In this document: positions 39,101 to 50,957 of the stretch, one piece after another | How positions within the stretch are numbered: position 1 is the first letter of the stretch | How the letters are laid out: each line of letters starts with the position of its first letter | Source of the DNA: Bombus terrestris | Lineage: Eukaryota; Arthropoda; Insecta; Hymenoptera; Apidae | NCBI RefSeq assembly: GCF_910591885.1 | Contig: NC_063282.1 | Span: forward strand, 1,924,001-1,988,000 | Length of the DNA: 64,000 nucleotides | Reading direction: 5' to 3' | The notes under the pieces: model-generated | What the model saw: the letters and a program-made list of their open reading frames with translations, nothing else | Told to the model about the DNA's origin: nothing | Databases searched by the model: none | Made by a program: the position numbers and the translations under genes

Positions 39101-42100
39101 AATCCATCACGATCAATATTAATTCAACAATCAGGATCGCTTGTTGTCTCTCTGATAATAACAAGCCAATTTTGTCACTTCATATAAATATCTAATAATT
39201 TTTAATTATGTAAATCGAATAATTATTAATACTGTATATATATGTATGTGTACCTAATTTAATGTTGGATGTTTACGACCAAGTTGGTCTATTCGTTATA
39301 TTAATGTCACGTTGTCTCGTAAACGATTCGCATGACTAAAGGTCATTGTCCTTGTTGACGATAAGTTCCTATGAAAGTGAAGCTTTCACGCACCACCGCT
39401 TCACGTTTGTCCGTTCCTCTTTCATAGCAATGCGGAAATAAATATCATGTAATTTGAAATTACGTAACGTCAAAAGAATATTTTACTCGCGAGATATCCT
39501 GAACTGTGACATTTAATTGAAATTTCAAAATAATTATATTCTATTATTTTGCGTATATTAATTTTACGCTTGTTTTTTTAAATAAAATTGATATCAACAG
39601 CTGTAAGCGTAAGCAAGGCGATTATTTATATAAAATTATGTTATAATATTTAATTTTTGATCGATTTTATTTTTTACGCTTTAGCGGAATGTTTTACGAG
39701 AATATACTTGTCAACGAATAACAGTTAAAATTCCAACAATATTTAAAACAATATCGCGCAGCGATTAGCCTATATCCTGTATATTAAAAAAAAGGATATT
39801 TGTTCTATTTTTGTAATCAACACGATTAATTTCATAAGACAAACCTCGTTTATACATTACCACGTTTATACGATGCAATAAAGACGGTTAATTAAAACGG
39901 TGCATTAAAACATAAATTTGAATCGATTACTCGTCTTAACCAAACTGAATACTCGAAAATATTTATTCTTCCTACTACTACGTATCGTGAAATATAATAT
40001 ACAATTTCTTGTTCGACTTCATATTACCGTAATCTATCCTCAGTTTGCTAAGTAATAAATCAAATAAATATCATTAAAACGCGCCTTTCACTTCCATCCT
40101 TATTAATCGAAGCGTATAATTTACGAGTAAAATGTTTGTTACCTCAGAGGATGAAATTATTCTGATCGAGCATCTGCCAGGACGTCGAGTGCATCTGCAA
40201 GACTTCTTTTGGTCAGATGCCAAGGACGCACCACCATGGGTAGACGCTAATCAAGGGCTGACGTTTTACGAAACTAGAACAGTTCATCATACCGTAACAT
40301 TGTACTCGCCGGCGGAAGACAAAGATAATCATAAACCATTTCCCGATCACGCTGAACCTAACGAACCAAAATGCACTACTTGCATCGAACCAACGCCTAG
40401 ATTGGACGACGACACGGACCAAAATATCGGTGTCCTTATCGGAGAAGATCCTGGTCCAAGGTATGTATTTATTTATTTTCCAATTTGCGGGTATTTATGT
40501 AATTCGTTCACGAATATTTTCACACTTGGTGCCATCCGATCGAAATATAAATATTTTTACTACACTTCCGACGGTATGTTGGAAGAATGTTTCCCTACTC
40601 TTAATTATCGTGTTTCTTGCCATAACCGGGGCTAAGTGTTTCGGTAAATTGAAACTGAGTATATATGCGTTAATCAGATTGCGTGTTTATTTCTAAGAAA
40701 TGAGCTGGCACTACAAAAACCTTTATAAACAGTAAAAACGTGACTGGAAACACACGTTCCAATTAACCTAACATTTTAACATTGCACAGGCGATCGTGTC
40801 CAACGTTCGCAGCTTCACGTTTTCTTACGGGCGAGACATACATAATTACGTAATAAGTAACGCCACAAACAACACTTTACGCAGAATAATTGAAATATTC
40901 TTTTTTCATTGTCCACGATTTAGGTACTGGTTGCTAACAGTTCTTCGGGCAGGTGAAGCCATACCGCCAAAAATCGAATTGAAACTAGCCCGATTGTATA
41001 AGACTGCGTTTTCAAGGCAGCAGCATCGTCATCTTGGACTTTCACAGACGAACGCACGATTTCGAAGAATTGCAAGAGGGCACGCGCTTCTTAGAAACAA
41101 GGTACGCTTGCTGAATCAACGTACAATGGAAACGCGTACGAACACATACGTACCACCATTATGTATTACATATTAAAAATATTCAAAAAAATGAACAAAC
41201 CTAACCGTCCAATTTGGCAGACGCAATCATAAACGTTCATAGATATATCCTCTAAATTCATTAAAATATTATCACCATATAGCGATGATAAGGTGAAATT
41301 AATCGCTATTACACTCTTCGTCGTACATCGTCCCGCTCCTTGTCTAACAGGAACTGAGATACTTCCACGCACATTCTATTCTCCGCTCCTGTTACTTTCT
41401 CACGATTCGTCTCCGATAGATGGCAACACTGTTATACGTATATCTATCCTTGCCACGTAATATCACTACCATGTCTATTATCGAGGATTAAAGAAGGTCG
41501 GAACTGCGGGAAAGTAACAGGAGTATAGAATGCGCGAGGAAGTATCTCAATTACTGTTAGACAAGGAGAACTGTATCGTGCGACAAGGACGGACATACGT
41601 GACGTCACAGACAAGGAAAGCTATATTGTGCAAAAAGGACAGAAGTACTTCTCCCTTTAGTTTCACGATTATTCGTTAATTACGCTTTTCCCTGATAAAA
41701 TTCATGAATTTTCAGGATCATACTACAAAGGCAGAACCTCTGGCAAGATTCACACACCGATTTCGACCGGAATTTCCCTTTAATCAATTAGGTACAGGTC
41801 TGCGATTTTCCATAAATATTAACGTTTTGCCGCAGTAATTCGATCTCTAAGGAATTGTGGAAGCTTCCATAGATCCTGTACTAAATTCTTTGCGCGTAAA
41901 AGCTCGTAAATCAATTACGCGTGGCGAAAATTATGCGAAAATTTGCGACGTGGCCCATGACTGACGAGGGGACTCCGTGGATAATCGTCAAAAACTAAAT
42001 AATTAGGCACAAATTCTGGTCGAAATCATGTGCAAAACCGTTCTCAGAGACCCCCTCTATATTCTTCGATTCTAAAAGTGCAGAAACAGAGCAATTAATG

Positions 42101-45100
42101 AAAATTCGATGAATTAAGAAAGAGTCGTATGTCTGTCCTTGTCGCACAGTAGTGCGCACCTGGTCTACGATCGATGCTGCTATCTATCGAAACCGGCTGG
42201 AATTACGGAAATGTAACAGGAGTATAGAACATGCGAGGAGGTATTTCAACTCCTGTTAGACAAGAAGAGCTATATTGTGCGACAAGGACAGACATACGTG
42301 ACGTCACAGACAAGGAGAGCTATATCGCGCGACAAGGACAGACATACTTCTCACTCTAATTTCACGATTATTCCTTCATTACTCTTCTCCCTGGTAAAAG
42401 CGACGAACTTTCAGGATCGCAAGGCAAAGGTGGAACCTCTGGCAAGATTCACACGTCGATTTCAATCGGAATTTACCTTTAATTAATTAGTTATGAACAA
42501 TTATCGTAGCTAATGTCGCGGTTACCGCGTTACTGGTCTGCAACTTTTTACAAATACCAACTTTACGACATTTTAATTCGCAATCTAATGAATTGTAGAA
42601 GCTTTCTTAGATCCTGTACTAAATTCTTCGTGCGTAAAAGTTCATAAATTAATTACGCGTGATGAAAATTATGCGAAAATTTGCGGCGTGGCCCACGACT
42701 TACGAGGGGACGTCGTGGATAATCGTTAAAAACTGAATGATTAGGCAGAAATTCTGGTCGAAATCGGTGCGAAACCGTTCTCAGAGATCCCCTCTATATT
42801 CTGCGATTCTAAAAGTGCAGGATTTTGTACCAGAAACGGAGCAATTAATGAAAATTCGATGAATTAGAGAGAAAAGTATGTTTGTCCTTGTCGCACAGTA
42901 GTGCGCTCCTTGTTTACGGACAAGCTATGCCCTGCAATCTGTGTGCGGAAGCTGGAACATAAAGTTATAGCGTGTGAGAATAGATGGCAGTTGATGGTTG
43001 TTCGCAGGCAAAGAGGGATTGAGAAATTAGTTCCGCTTTCCACCGCTACGCGCTGATAGTATCGCTGTCCCTAAAAATCTGACAGATCATAAGAGTAAGA
43101 TAATGTAAATTGAGATGAAGTGTGTTCTTAGTAGAAAATAACATTTTCGTAGAAGTAAGTAACACAAAGTATACTTCACCGAGGCTATGGATTTAAACCA
43201 AAGTTATCTATAGTACGTAGATAATTTGTAGCTTATGTATGAATGTAACTATAGACGTATCTTAAGATTCAGAGCCTTTTGTTGGATGGAAAGAGATCGA
43301 ACAAATTTTCTTTATTAAGAAATGCTAATTAAGAGAATCGATCTGTGAACTTTTAGGTTTGTGTCTACCGGATTATATCATCAGCTTTCTTCCTACGTTT
43401 CTTTCAGCCTACAAACTGTAAATAGAATGATTTAAAAATTTTGCGGGATAGATTGAAGCACTCGTATGAATAGTATTTAATTGTTCGCAAACTACGTTCG
43501 AAATATGAATCGTAATTTCTCGTGGACGTAGTTAAAGGCGTAAACCTCGAAAAAAATGTATACACGTACAATGCAAATTAATTGCGCGGAGGTGAGAAAT
43601 TTTTATTTTTTAATTTCAAGAGGAAAGAATTGTCTCTCTAATTACGGAATATTCGTTAATTACTCTTGCTTTTAAATCATAATTTTAGAATCTTGGAATA
43701 AAGAATGGATTCCAGACGACATTCGCATACACCTTTCAAGATGAATCTGTGTTTAAGGAATAGGTTATTAACAATTATTTCATAAAATTGGCAGCGTTAA
43801 TATCTATGAGTTTTTATTAATCCGCAACTTTTAAATGATTTTAATTTACAGTCCCTGCAATCATAGAAGCTTCCTTAAACCCCGAGCATTCCATAAAGTA
43901 CACCTTCGTATTTCTACAGTAACAGTAAATAAATTTATGAGAGTTACTTTCAAAGGTTTATATATACATTTTTAAATACAAGCTAACGTGGCAAACATAC
44001 AGTTGCAATAAATATTTGTCAAACGTTGTTTCAGCCAGAGATCGCCAGTCAGGGAGAAATGCCGCGAAATTCCATGATCTCATCGCCTAAACTAAGGATT
44101 CCAGGGAATTCAGAGTCTCAGATCTCTACAATACCAAACCAAATAAAGCTACTTCAAGTGTCCAGCTTTAAAAATACTCTTGTCTCAACGACGACAAGCG
44201 TTAACGATGTTGGGAATCGCAATGAGCAAATTCGAATAGACGATTTTCAATTAAAAATGACAAAGTCGAGCCTCGTCAAAGAGAAAATATCGTACGATAA
44301 AAATCTATCCGCAACTACGTCGTTAGACTTTAATGAAAATACCACAGGCTATCCTGATCAACGATCATTGCAGTATGATCTATCTTTTAATTCGTCTTCT
44401 GATCTTTTTAATAATCTTCACGACCGTACAAATAATCGTGCTACGTCAAGGGAAGAAATATTGAACGACGGTGGTTCAGACAGTACGAATACAAGCAAAT
44501 ATTCCGAGTTACGTTTATTGGATCATTCTGGAGACGAGGCTGTCCAAGTTAGAATGCAAAATACCAGTGTAACGGACAGTGGGGCTACGAAGTTGATTTA
44601 TTCGGTTCACCTAGGAGGGAAACCTGTACCCGCAGAAACAGCTGCCAGGGATATGGCTCTTTTGTCACCTCAAGAGGTTGCATTGGAACTTGGCGCGCCA
44701 GTTCTTATTCAAAGCGAACGTAAGTACTTATAGTTCTTACTTATAGTAGTATAGTATATTATTATTTTCCGTTAAGAAGCAAGATATCTTAGCACCGCTT
44801 TTTCATAATTAGGTGTGCGAATGAATGATGCGAATTTTCCAGTGAGATTCCAAGTCTATTTAAAAAGAAGGTACAGCCGGTGGTTCGATCAAAATATTTG
44901 CCATCGCTTTCTACGATTTTAAGAGACGATTCACGTGGTCGGATAACGTCGAGTCAGGTCAAAATCGCTTACGGGTAATTCAACGAGAGTATTTGCAAAT
45001 TGGTTGTTCGGTCAAGTCGAATGAAAATCTCTTGACCGGAGCCTGACTCGACGTGATCTGACCGTATCGTTATCGCTAGTCTGAATCAAACTAGAGCCAT

Positions 45101-48100
45101 CTATGAATTCTTTCGTTAAATTCTGAATGGCAAATCGTGAATTCTCTCATGGAAAAATGCTGCGTCTCTAGACAAGAACCAATCGCCGAGTCATTTTTGT
45201 ATCTCATCCGCTAATTGAAAGTGAGTATCGGATAAGACGTGTTACGTCGATCGGAACAGGTAATAATCCTAGGGAGTAACGTCTAGTGAATAAGTTGGCT
45301 GCTACAAGGTATCCCAAACGCGATTCATTATGACAACATGAACAACTTGCGATAATCTTCTTTGAATAAACTTGAGTTCCACTGACAAATTTGAATTGTT
45401 CGTTTGTACGCCTAGATTGCAGGTATATTTATTAATATGTAATCTAAATAAAATTTATCTTCTTTTTTTAATTAAAATGGGTACGAATGCTAATATCTAC
45501 AGGGATAATGATTAACTCCTAATATATAAAAAGGACATTTAATATATATCTTACAGTATGTCCAATATATTAATACATTACGTTCCTTGTTTTAAGTAGT
45601 ACTGATTTATAAGCATTTCGAGTTTCGATCATTTTTCCTAAAGTTACTTTGCATTTTCTATGTACATAGCGTACTTGAAAGAAACACGACCATTGGCTCT
45701 TTCGAGGAAAAGAGATGCATGGCTGTTAATCGGTGCAGCAAGCGCTGGTTTTATTTTGTTAGCATTGGTTGTCACGGGATTAGTTCTCGCAGCAAAAAGG
45801 AAACGAGCACACAGCGCTGTAGCTGCACCACCGAGTCATCATGTTTTAAGGAAGAAACAAGAATATATACAAGCAGCTACTGGTCTTGATAATAATGCTT
45901 GTTCGACGTCCGAAATGGAAATTAAGGTATGTGAGAAATTAGAGTAGCAGCATAGGAAACGTGAAATAATATTATCTAAAGTAACGTGATTGACTGTTAA
46001 AAGTTAAAAAATATAACGATTAATAGACTTTGAATTTTCATATGCATTTGTGCTAAATTTAAAAATGCAAAGGTGTAATGAGATTTAAAGTACTCGTGTA
46101 ATATTTAGCGTATAGAATAAATATCTACTTAGATTCCCACTTTAAGCACGCAAGCTATGGCTACTAATTTTTTTAATAGTTTGCGTGATATTGAACATAA
46201 ATATAAATGAAAAATCCGGAATAGTAAGAACACTGTCCAATAATCAAACTAAATGACTAGCTGGAATTATAGGTACAGACTCTTGCATTTATTCGACTAT
46301 CGACTTGGGGCAAATATTCAACCTTCGTTTACTCTGATTTATTGCGAAGCAACTCTATCGATCTACTGCACATCCTATCGTTCTTCGCAGACTGACGGTA
46401 CCAGTCAGAGACAGACTCCTGGAAGTTTATCGAGGACTCCGGTGTCTCTCGAAACCCCCGACAGTCTCGAGGCGGGAATTCATCAAGTTTCGAGCGACAA
46501 CGACGAAGAACAGAAAAGTAAAGCGCTAGAACCGAGACCGTGGGAATACTCTTCGAAAAGAACCAAGTACATTCAAGTGTTAATTGCAAGATGATACAAA
46601 TTTCATTTGTTAAAATTTCTTAGTTTGTTTTCAAGCTTAACTGAAATCCTATCTTCGTATTTTCAAACTTCTAATAATGTTGAACCATATCTTAAGATCT
46701 AATTTTTTTCTTTTGAAGCTTTTAATTATATTCAATCTTATCTTGCTATTTCGATACTTCTGTAAATCTGTAAGAAGTATAACGCGGTATTTAATTGTTA
46801 TCGTTCAATTATAGAATGGCACATGAAAGAATGTCACGAACAAACGCTGTTGACACGCCTCGAACATCTGATTCAATGGATGTCATTGTTGATCATCTAG
46901 AAACATTAGATTCTTTGGAAAAAGATTACACGAGGCAAGAAGAAGCCACTGCTTCACCGCATTCTTACCTTTCTATGCCATCTTGTAAGCCATTCCCCAG
47001 CATGAAAAGTGTTGAACCACTTTCTAGAGTACTCGAACCAGTTATGGTGAGCAAACTTTAATCTTGCAATAAAAATTGTAACGAAAACATGACATAAAAT
47101 TATTCCAACGAAAACATATTAAATATTTAATACTTTACATGTGTTCCTCACTGATTTTATGCGTTTTATATTTGTTTTATTTAGGTCAAACATCTAGACA
47201 TAGACTCTCCAGAACTGGTAAGGCGAGAAAACGATCGTTTGGGTCTTTATACGGGCGATGGTGTGAATGATAAATTTTTTGCGCGAACCTCAAGTGCTGT
47301 CAAAGACCCTGGAGTTATAGGACCGATAGTATGGAATCTTCGGCGACAAAATTTGTCCGCAGAAGGTATCCCTTTCAGCCCATTTATTCTAGTATTTTTC
47401 GAATTAAATTTTCTTATTACGTAATTTGAACTGTGATTTAAGACAATGGTACATCCGGAACGGATGTTGATCCAACTTATGCAATGCCATCCGGTCCTGT
47501 GGGAAAAGCAAGGAGAAGACTTCACGAACTGCTGGAAGATTCTTTCAGTCTCTTTGGAAGTAGAGATGCAAAATCAGAAGCACAATTATGCGCCACAAGA
47601 CCAACTTCAGCAGCACGTGCACCGGATATTCTCACGATATTTTCCGAAACTAAAGGAAGAATCACTCACGCTAGGTATTCTTATTTAGAGATTGTAATTG
47701 AGAAGCATTCTGAAAAAAGCTCTGCTAAATTAAGAGTCTATATTGTAATTATTAATTAAAACATAGTTAGTGTTAAAAGTCAGAGATAAAACTTCTCACA
47801 TAATTTACTCTCATTTTACTCATTTTGGATCTTGTTGGCCCATTTTCTAGAAAGCTTATCAATTACTTTTTCAGTATATTCTGTTTAAAATTCATGTTAA
47901 TGTCTGTATTTAATTTCGTCTTTAGTCCTATATCTCCACCATTAGCGGAAATGCAGGTTCGACCTCGTACGTCGTTACCGGTGAAATCCAACGACGGTGA
48001 TATTGCAGAAAATGGACATTTCCAACCACCGCGATCTCGCAGTGGTTGGGGTTCGAGACCACTAAGTGCTGGTCCCTTTCATAGGCCTAACTTGCCAGAT

Positions 48101-48208
48101 GTTGATACGAGGCGTATACTTGTCGACAGCCAACTTCCACCGGAAGATCCAGCAGTACCATTAATAGCTTCGATTAAAAGAGAACTTGAAAAGTTTTCTC
48201 CGCAATAA
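36135..48208 (+). CDS. KIAA1549/UPF0606-like type I membrane protein
   Basis: Exons: 36135-36261, 40148-40460, 40924-41101, 44035-44719, 45670-45926, 46391-46566, 46815-47046, 47185-47365, 47443-47674, 47926-48208. All joins keep phase, giving 2664 nt and 887 residues. Exon 1 encodes a hydrophobic signal sequence (MLLCGVLCTALSVSFGAIV...), has G at -3, and its phase-1 end fits the 40148 acceptor. The ectodomain includes EHLPGRRVHLQDFFWSD, RYWLLTVLRAGEAIPPKIELKLARLY and, before the membrane, GGKPVPAETAARDMALLSPQE...LELGAPVLIQSEPY. One membrane helix (WLLIGAASAGFILLALVVTGLVLAA) is followed by KRKR. The cytoplasmic tail is Ser/Pro-rich with KARRRLHELLEDSFSLF and ends IKRELEKFSPQ. The premembrane LSPQE...LEPY block and the LLEDSFSL motif resemble the KIAA1549 family, as recalled rather than searched. 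The protein is shorter than vertebrate members because its ectodomain is shorter. Molecular function is unknown. The gene model is strong; the family name is moderately sure. Confidence 0.8.
36262..40147 (+). other. First intron of the KIAA1549-like gene, nothing else seen
   Basis: This 3.9 kb AT-rich stretch runs from donor gttagt (36262) to the acceptor ttacctcag (ends 40147). No coding exon, RNA gene or clear repeat was recognised on either strand. Confidence 0.6.
41318..41400 (-). repeat. Inverted partial copy of the 41.5-42.9 kb repeat edge
   Basis: The reverse complement of this segment (gaagtatctcagttcctgtt, then agacaaggagcgg) matches the left edge of the tandem repeat units at about 41521-41572 and 42217-42270. 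It therefore forms a head-to-head inverted pair with the first unit, separated by about 110 bases. Confidence 0.6.
41513..42200 (+). mobile_element. Short non-autonomous DNA element, copy 1 (with inverted ends)
   Basis: The first of two diverged tandem copies in the intron 41102-44034. An internal inverted pair, gtgcgacaaggacggacata at 41578 and its complement gtatgtctgtccttgtcgca at 42127, brackets about 570 bp. The start also contains a near-duplicate sub-repeat (acaaggaaagctatattgtgc). No coding capacity was seen. Inverted ends plus lack of ORF suggest a MITE or foldback-like element. The true outer ends and target duplication were not determined. Confidence 0.55.
42205..42900 (+). mobile_element. 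Short non-autonomous DNA element, copy 2
   Basis: Same order of blocks as the preceding copy, with scattered substitutions. Inverted ends are at 42277-42297 and 42876-42896 (about 620 bp). It differs by an insertion of about 50 bases around 42490-42535 and one of about 12 bases near 42825. The sub-repeat of about 50 bases at its start (caagaagagctatattgtgc / caaggagagctatatcgcgc) is better preserved than in copy 1. A 69-codon open frame here (42277-42486) is incidental. Confidence 0.55.
42901..44034 (+). other. Remainder of the repeat-bearing intron, nothing recognised
   Basis: AT-rich intron sequence between the second repeat copy and the acceptor tttcag ending at 44034. No exon or repeat was identified. 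Confidence 0.6.
44937..45063. repeat. Inverted repeat with about 23 bp arms
   Basis: The left arm (ggtcggataacgtcgagtca, continuing ggtc) pairs with the right arm at 45041-45063 (gcctgactcgacgtgatctg, continuing acc) with about two or three mismatches and an 80-base spacer. It lies in the intron 44720-45669 of the KIAA1549-like gene, which is otherwise unremarkable. It may be a small MITE relic or a structured RNA. Confidence 0.6.
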
Positions 48209-49158
48209 AATAAATAATCGAAGGGGTAACGACATTAAGCAATAACAAGTATTAAAGACTAAAGTACAATTGAGTTAGTTCAAAGATCGATGAACGTGCA
48301 AACTCCAATTATACTTCCTACACTGATTCTACAGAGATCGATATTATTGAGGATATTCTAATGAAGAATTAATAGAAAGATTTTCCTGAGACTGTTATTT
48401 ATAAGCGCAACCAACTACTACTAATTGACAATTGCCAGTACAATATTAATTTCCAGCAGTTTCAATCTCTAAGAAATTAATATTACAATGGCTCTGTTGA
48501 GCTGACTAACCGAGTTAACAATTACCAAAGAAAAACCAATATTTATAAGATGGATAAAAGACATGAAAAATCAGTATTTGAAATTACATTTATAACAATT
48601 GTAAATATTTAACAAATTTTTATACGTACGTATTCACTGAATTCATTCACATCGATTCATTCATGCAAGTAATATTTTCTTGAAAGACTGTCGAAAGTAA
48701 AAAATTATTATAAAATATCTATTTACACATTGTACACATATTGATGCTATTATAGTTATTATCAATTTATCGTTAACGAAATGAAATGCTGCTGTTTTCA
48801 CGAAGATAATTAGAAAGGAAATGACTTTTTAAAATAGTTTTTTATATATTTTTGTTATATTTTTGTTTGTACAGATAGCAAAGTTAAAAGAACCAAAAAG
48901 ACACTGTTACGATATTCACTATCAAATTATTTATTTTTTAACTAATACGCTTATTGTATCTTTCGTTTCCCATTGTATATATCACGAATTACTGTAAGTT
49001 AGCTAATTTTAATGCATGATCATTTGACATAAAGCGATCATTTCTTACTAAAAACTTCAGAATTGTTTAATTTTAAGAAAGTACGATTTTATAATTAATT
49101 CCATCCAGTATAAAAATATTTTTAATCCAAGTATACTCTAATAATGTATCAGAAAGCA

Positions 49159-49164
49159 AATAAA
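49159..49164 (+). terminator. Candidate polyadenylation signal of the KIAA1549-like gene
   Basis: AATAAA about 950 bases past the stop at 48208. Other A/T-rich hexamers occur, so the choice is tentative. Confidence 0.3.
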
Positions 49165-49252
49165 TTATTGATATTTTTAATTATGTACACATACATATAT
49201 TAATTAACTCTATAAACATATACGAAGAAACATGTAATGTATTTTATTTTGA

Positions 49253-49262
49253 TTTATTTATT
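49253..49262 (-). terminator. Candidate polyadenylation signal of HEMK1
   Basis: The minus strand reads AATAAATAAA, two overlapping canonical hexamers beginning about 29 bases after the stop codon. This would give a very short 3' UTR. Confidence 0.5.
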
Positions 49263-49290
49263 CTAAAAAATATTTGTACATTAAACCCTT

Positions 49291-50957
49291 TTACGAAAGT
49301 TTCACTATCTCGACAAATCGATCATTGTTACAAAAATCTTTGTATGTACGTACATACTGAAGTTTAAGAACGGAATATTTTTTTGTAAAAAAAAGTATGT
49401 ATTCAGGATGACTTGTATCAACTTCTAAAAGCAAACGTCCTCCCGGCTTTAAAGCTGTAGCAGCGTATTTTAGTAAAGGTTTAATGACTTTTAAGCCATC
49501 GTCTCCTCCATCAAGTGCCGTTAGATCTTCGTAACTGAAGAATACAATTTAAATTATAAATATTATATATATGTGAAAAATATTAATTTATAATGTTTAA
49601 AATGCTTTTTTGATTTGATATTTATTTACATTTTAATTTCTGGAATTAATGTAGGTATCTGTTTGGTCGGTATATAAGGAGGATTACTAACTATTACATC
49701 GAAAATTTTCGAATTAAAATCGAGTTCTTTGGTTTCACTTAATGCATTCGATATTTCTATCGATCCATCGTCTTTCAGGGTTGCATGCACAACTGCAACT
49801 CGATCTTTTAAATTTAACCTATCTCTATTTTCTTTTGTTAATTCGCATGCGTCTGGATTTGAATCGATCGCTATACAATTAACCTAGAAAAATTAGTCTA
49901 GTTTTACGTATAAATCCTATTTGCAATAGTTATCAGAGAAAATGATTTCCAATATAAGTAAGTAAATATATGCAAGATAGATAGTAATTGACTGATATAA
50001 TAGTTACTGTTTTGTTAGTATGAGCGATGGCAAGAGATATGGCTCCAGAACCACATCCAACTTCTAAAATTTCTTGTTTTTTATTTTCAGAAGAATTTAA
50101 TGCCTTTAAAGCATAATGAACTAACATTTCAGATTCTGGTCGTGGAATGAAAACTGGCGGAACTAATTTTAAAGTAATATCTTGGAAGTCCCATTCTCCT
50201 ATTATGTATTGAACCGGCATTCTGTAAAGATTCGATTTTAGCAAAAGAATGATGAACAACAATTCTGTGAAAACCTTTTACCGAGATAATCGGCATTCGC
50301 ACAACGAATCCAGTGTATCACGCTGATCCGACGTAAGTCTTTTACTTCGCGCGTTCACAACATCTAATGTCTGAAAATAAATTTTCGCTGAAATCCTATT
50401 TTTAAATATTGAATTTAATTACATAGCAAATTTTCTTCGTTTTCGTAAGATTAAATAAAAATTGTATAAAAACAATTTATGTGTATGTATTTGCTTATAT
50501 ATTTCTTAAATATTATTTTACTTCATACTCATATATACTCCATTTACAGGAGTAAAGATTATAGCAAGATTCAACGAAAGAAAATATGTTTAAAACAATG
50601 AATATCAGTTGACGATTATTTTAGTGGTTGGCGCTGGTCATCGTGAAAATACGAGAAAGAAGAATTTAAATTGTATGAGCATTGAATGCTTGGTAATGGT
50701 AATACCTTGCTAATGCCTATGACGTGTGCAACGATGTGTTCGATCGATTCTATGGGTTCCGGAATACCTTCGTTCTTAAACCGGTCGCTCCATTGTTCAA
50801 TAATTTCACCAACAGTAGGACATTGTACGTTCGTTGTGCACAAACTTCGTGTTAGTCGACTAAACGTGATAATTTTACCTTTACTACACTGTATACATGT
50901 TTCGGCACTTACAACACTGAAGAAAGCACGAGCACTCGAAAGACATCGAAGCAACAT
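49291..50957 (-). CDS. HEMK1: HEMK1-type release factor glutamine methyltransferase (mitochondrial)
   Basis: Exons on the minus strand: 50957-50706, 50370-50282, 50221-50008, 49883-49630, 49534-49291; 1053 nt, 350 residues, all phases consistent. The enzyme transfers methyl from S-adenosylmethionine to the Gln of the GGQ motif in peptide-chain release factors. Visible motifs: N-terminal helical domain ([13 protein letters not shown]...[11 protein letters not shown]), [25 protein letters not shown]-binding [14 protein letters not shown], then acidic [19 protein letters not shown], catalytic NPPY ([13 protein letters not shown]), [14 protein letters not shown] and terminal [16 protein letters not shown]. 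The N-terminus is Arg/Ser/Cys-rich with few acidic residues, fitting mitochondrial import. Length matches animal HEMK1. The gene converges on the KIAA1549-like gene and is divergent from Mhcl. Confidence 0.95.

Larger units (their letters stand above)
48209..49290. other. Convergent 3' regions of the KIAA1549-like gene and HEMK1
   Basis: AT-rich, no ORF of interest. An AATAAA overlaps the stop region at about 48205, and another at 49159-49164 on the plus strand is a plausible end for the KIAA1549-like transcript. The HEMK1 signal on the minus strand is at 49253-49262. Only about 100 bases separate the two, so the transcripts probably abut or overlap tail to tail. Confidence 0.5.

Noticed and set aside
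40132..40147. ATG 40132 as the start of the KIAA1549-like protein
   Set aside because: It would leave the ectodomain without a signal sequence. The 40147 acceptor joins in phase to the signal-peptide exon at 36135-36261.
42277..42486. 69-codon frame inside the repeat element as a possible transposase
   Set aside because: Too short, no catalytic motif, and not open in the other copy.
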